From the IMG/VR virus record IMGVR_UViG_3300025870_001680, positions 1 through 39,706 of that record: 39,706 nt of DNA, one strand, 5' to 3'. This document shows, piece after piece, positions 39,101 through 39,706 of the stretch; within the stretch, counting starts at the first letter, position 1; the number at the start of each line of letters is the position of its first letter. The position numbers were made by a program, and so were the translations under genes. Below the pieces are notes generated by a model, which saw nothing but the letters and a program-made list of their open reading frames with translations, was not told where the DNA came from and ran no database searches. The DNA comes from a virus.

Positions 39101-39516
39101 GAACCGATATATCCGGAACACCGGCATTAACAAACGGACAAATATTTGTAGGTAACGCATCTAACGCTGCGACTTCAGTTGCAATGAGTGGAGATACTAC
39201 AATAAGTAATACTGGAGTGGTTACTATTGGAGCCGACAAAGTTACTTACGATAAAATGCAAGATGTTACTCAAGCAGCAATGCTAGGTAATCAAACGGGT
39301 GCTGGGGCAATTACAGAAATTCCAATAATAGAGCAGTATCTACCATCTGGAAACGTAAATATAGCGTTATTAAATTTAACTACTAATTGGGATATAAATG
39401 GAATCTATACAGGAAGTGCAATAACAGGAACTTTTCAAGGCCAAGCTCATTATAATGGTAACTATTGGTTTACAGCAGTAGATGATAATGATTGGATAAG
39501 ATTAATTAGAGGATAA
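36142..39516 (+). CDS. Collagen-repeat tail fibre/adhesin
   Basis: 1124 residues. N-terminal virion-attachment type region (LTQAELDNNFRYSNEWKAS) to about residue 80. Then three collagen-like blocks of Gly-x-y triplets, mostly GAT and GPT: codons about 36382-36729, 36997-37308 and 37837-38007. Globular strand-rich domains separate them, and a 480-residue C-terminal domain (YDGIEA, SVGTSVAMSG-type repeats) would be the receptor-binding tip. Collagen triplets form a trimeric helix, as in other phage fibres. The related reading frames on both strands over the repeats are shadows. Likely a host adhesion fibre. Confidence 0.9.
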   Translation: MSDKINFRGDKNRPLTQAELDNNFRYSNEWKASTEYKQGMVVLHDIAGNGEPYFYQSKNDHTSGTTFDATLWNKVGVGGSGVPGVQGATGATSTIPGPTGVTGATGATGADSTIQGPTGATGATGQQGDQGNQGNPGAPSTVQGPIGVTGATGVTGATGATGLQGATGATSTVQGPPGNTGNTGNPGPDGKGLRGFSTTAFALGNAGNSNIIVRPNLNTDNSTLAFMPNGYIHIAKTSATYEYQVSKIINYNESTGAMTIAPPNYISPTANTNAANQWIINASAIQGPTGATGIGVTGATGIGVTGATGMVGATGPGVGATGATGQKGDTGADGLPGVGATGPTGATGPTGTNGTNGTNGINGINGIDGIDGTNGTNGATGATGPTGPVSSLSINYFDDTNLNGFVGVFDIGATYPTSSTIITETAITTAATSPVLIKNFAYVKTFGDLNLTTLQSGIFKTLLYGTTTNSAVSNNFEIRIGILNVGGGKTTIATANSSFITSQGVAEQTTTELIHPVDVAVLSTDRLFVDIYAVTTDTSNVTLTFSYDSTSTPSRIGTPIPISEKGATGIQGATGATGLQGATGATGISVTGPTGATGTSIIGATGLQGVTGATGIQGATGSTDANQSWQEVVNKSYEGATGASAGSAVVLVNDSSVTGVTGPNPTRIQIKGGPISVVGATGVTGATANGYFKTGFETNINGVTGNHFTLDAYSQDNVGVQKRIYLGTNFKKTAPPTHTDINRGPYLSNYNADLSGTPFFGPSAGLREFDLGTYDADGIEAQDRTRWQYYTSANNYRRIEMTRPGGTGGAGIKLVNTDSQYLFSKIMLNDLLSGVGSFGIYAQSNISAKGQITYNATTGIRLTTYTHANFGVGVANERTSISVDSLSVSATVQPELGSAGYYSGISASFQMADNDVRFKARSATDDIQFILIGATGSIDNVAQFVGTTAKAQVKTDGNFWAETVPVGSASDTRILVVDSTTGEFKYRTDISGTPALTNGQIFVGNASNAATSVAMSGDTTISNTGVVTIGADKVTYDKMQDVTQAAMLGNQTGAGAITEIPIIEQYLPSGNVNIALLNLTTNWDINGIYTGSAITGTFQGQAHYNGNYWFTAVDDNDWIRLIRG

Positions 39517-39535
39517 TAAATAAGATGATAAGATT

Positions 39536-39706
39536 ATGGGAAGATTAATTCTAAATAAAAATAAAGCATTATCTAGCAATACAAGTGCGGGTACTAGAAA
39601 GTATGTAAGAAACCCTCAGTATTTAGATTTACCAACTTTAGTTAATGGTAATGAAAAAATTTATATGTTGGTTAAAGTATTTGAAACAAATAACTTTATT
39701 ACTTTA
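39536..39706 (+). CDS. Start of a tail-associated gene (partial, runs off the window)
   Basis: 57 codons are visible from the ATG at 39536, 19 bases after the fibre gene, with no stop before the edge. MGRLILNKNKALSSNTSAGT and YVRNPQYLDLPTLVNGNE are Asn- and Ser-rich and strand-prone, like a further fibre or baseplate protein. A nested short frame at 39525 stops early and is ignored. Identity cannot be determined from this part. Confidence 0.7.
   Translation, partial: MGRLILNKNKALSSNTSAGTRKYVRNPQYLDLPTLVNGNEKIYMLVKVFETNNFITL

Overview
The window looks like part of a large, tailed, T4-like (myovirus) phage genome that infects a member of the Bacteroidota, probably a flavobacterium. The phage assignment rests on a gp17-type terminase large subunit, a gp16-like small terminase candidate, a class Ia ribonucleotide reductase pair (nrdA, nrdB), a collagen-repeat tail fibre, a GIY-YIG homing endonuclease and dense, mostly one-directional genes that often overlap as ATGA or TAATG. 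The host assignment is an inference. It rests on very AT-rich DNA, few Shine-Dalgarno sequences, and promoters of the Bacteroidota type (a TTG element, then TAnnTTG) that occur as near-identical copies.

Layout. 1-5.1 kb: a small membrane protein, a cupin, and a first cluster of genes whose products share an N-terminal leader like MKSLNEFLNE, including a reverse-strand ADP-ribosyltransferase candidate. 5.1-8.1 kb: glycosyltransferases and a methyltransferase. 8.1-10.7 kb: a large structural-type protein and two small genes. 10.7-13.9 kb: many tiny genes separated by sites that resemble integron attC sites, bounded by two copies of the same promoter. 14-15.8 kb: small early-type genes. 15.8-23.8 kb: small terminase candidate, a second leader cluster, and the large terminase on the opposite strand. 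23.9-29 kb: small genes, a PD-(D/E)XK nuclease, nrdA and a homing endonuclease. 29-32.5 kb: N-formylglutamate amidohydrolase-like protein and a third leader cluster with two acetyltransferases. 32.6-36.1 kb: nrdB, two more glycosyltransferases and small genes. 36.1-39.7 kb: collagen-like tail fibre and the start of the next gene.

Two systems stand out. First, 20 proteins with unrelated bodies begin with the same short leader. In 13 of them residues 8-10 read (L/I)-x-E, and in the other seven an (L/I)-x-E lies a little further in. In T4 this is the cleavage signature of the prohead protease gp21 and the form of the capsid-targeting sequence on internal head proteins. I infer a large set of proteins packaged in the capsid and injected with the DNA, including an ADP-ribosyltransferase, two acetyltransferases, a ParB-like protein and a possible nuclease. 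Second, the 11.1-13.9 kb region behaves like an integron gene-cassette array without an integrase. For three cassettes the first 10 bases are the exact reverse complement of the last 10, as expected when the two ends form one folded attC site on circularisation.

Transcription appears to use at least two promoter classes: Bacteroidota-type promoters with a conserved GTTGGTG-containing leader before small early-type genes, and an ATTAAATA element 11-25 bases before genes that follow terminators, which may be the counterpart of the T4 late promoter. No tRNA gene, CRISPR array or integrase was seen.
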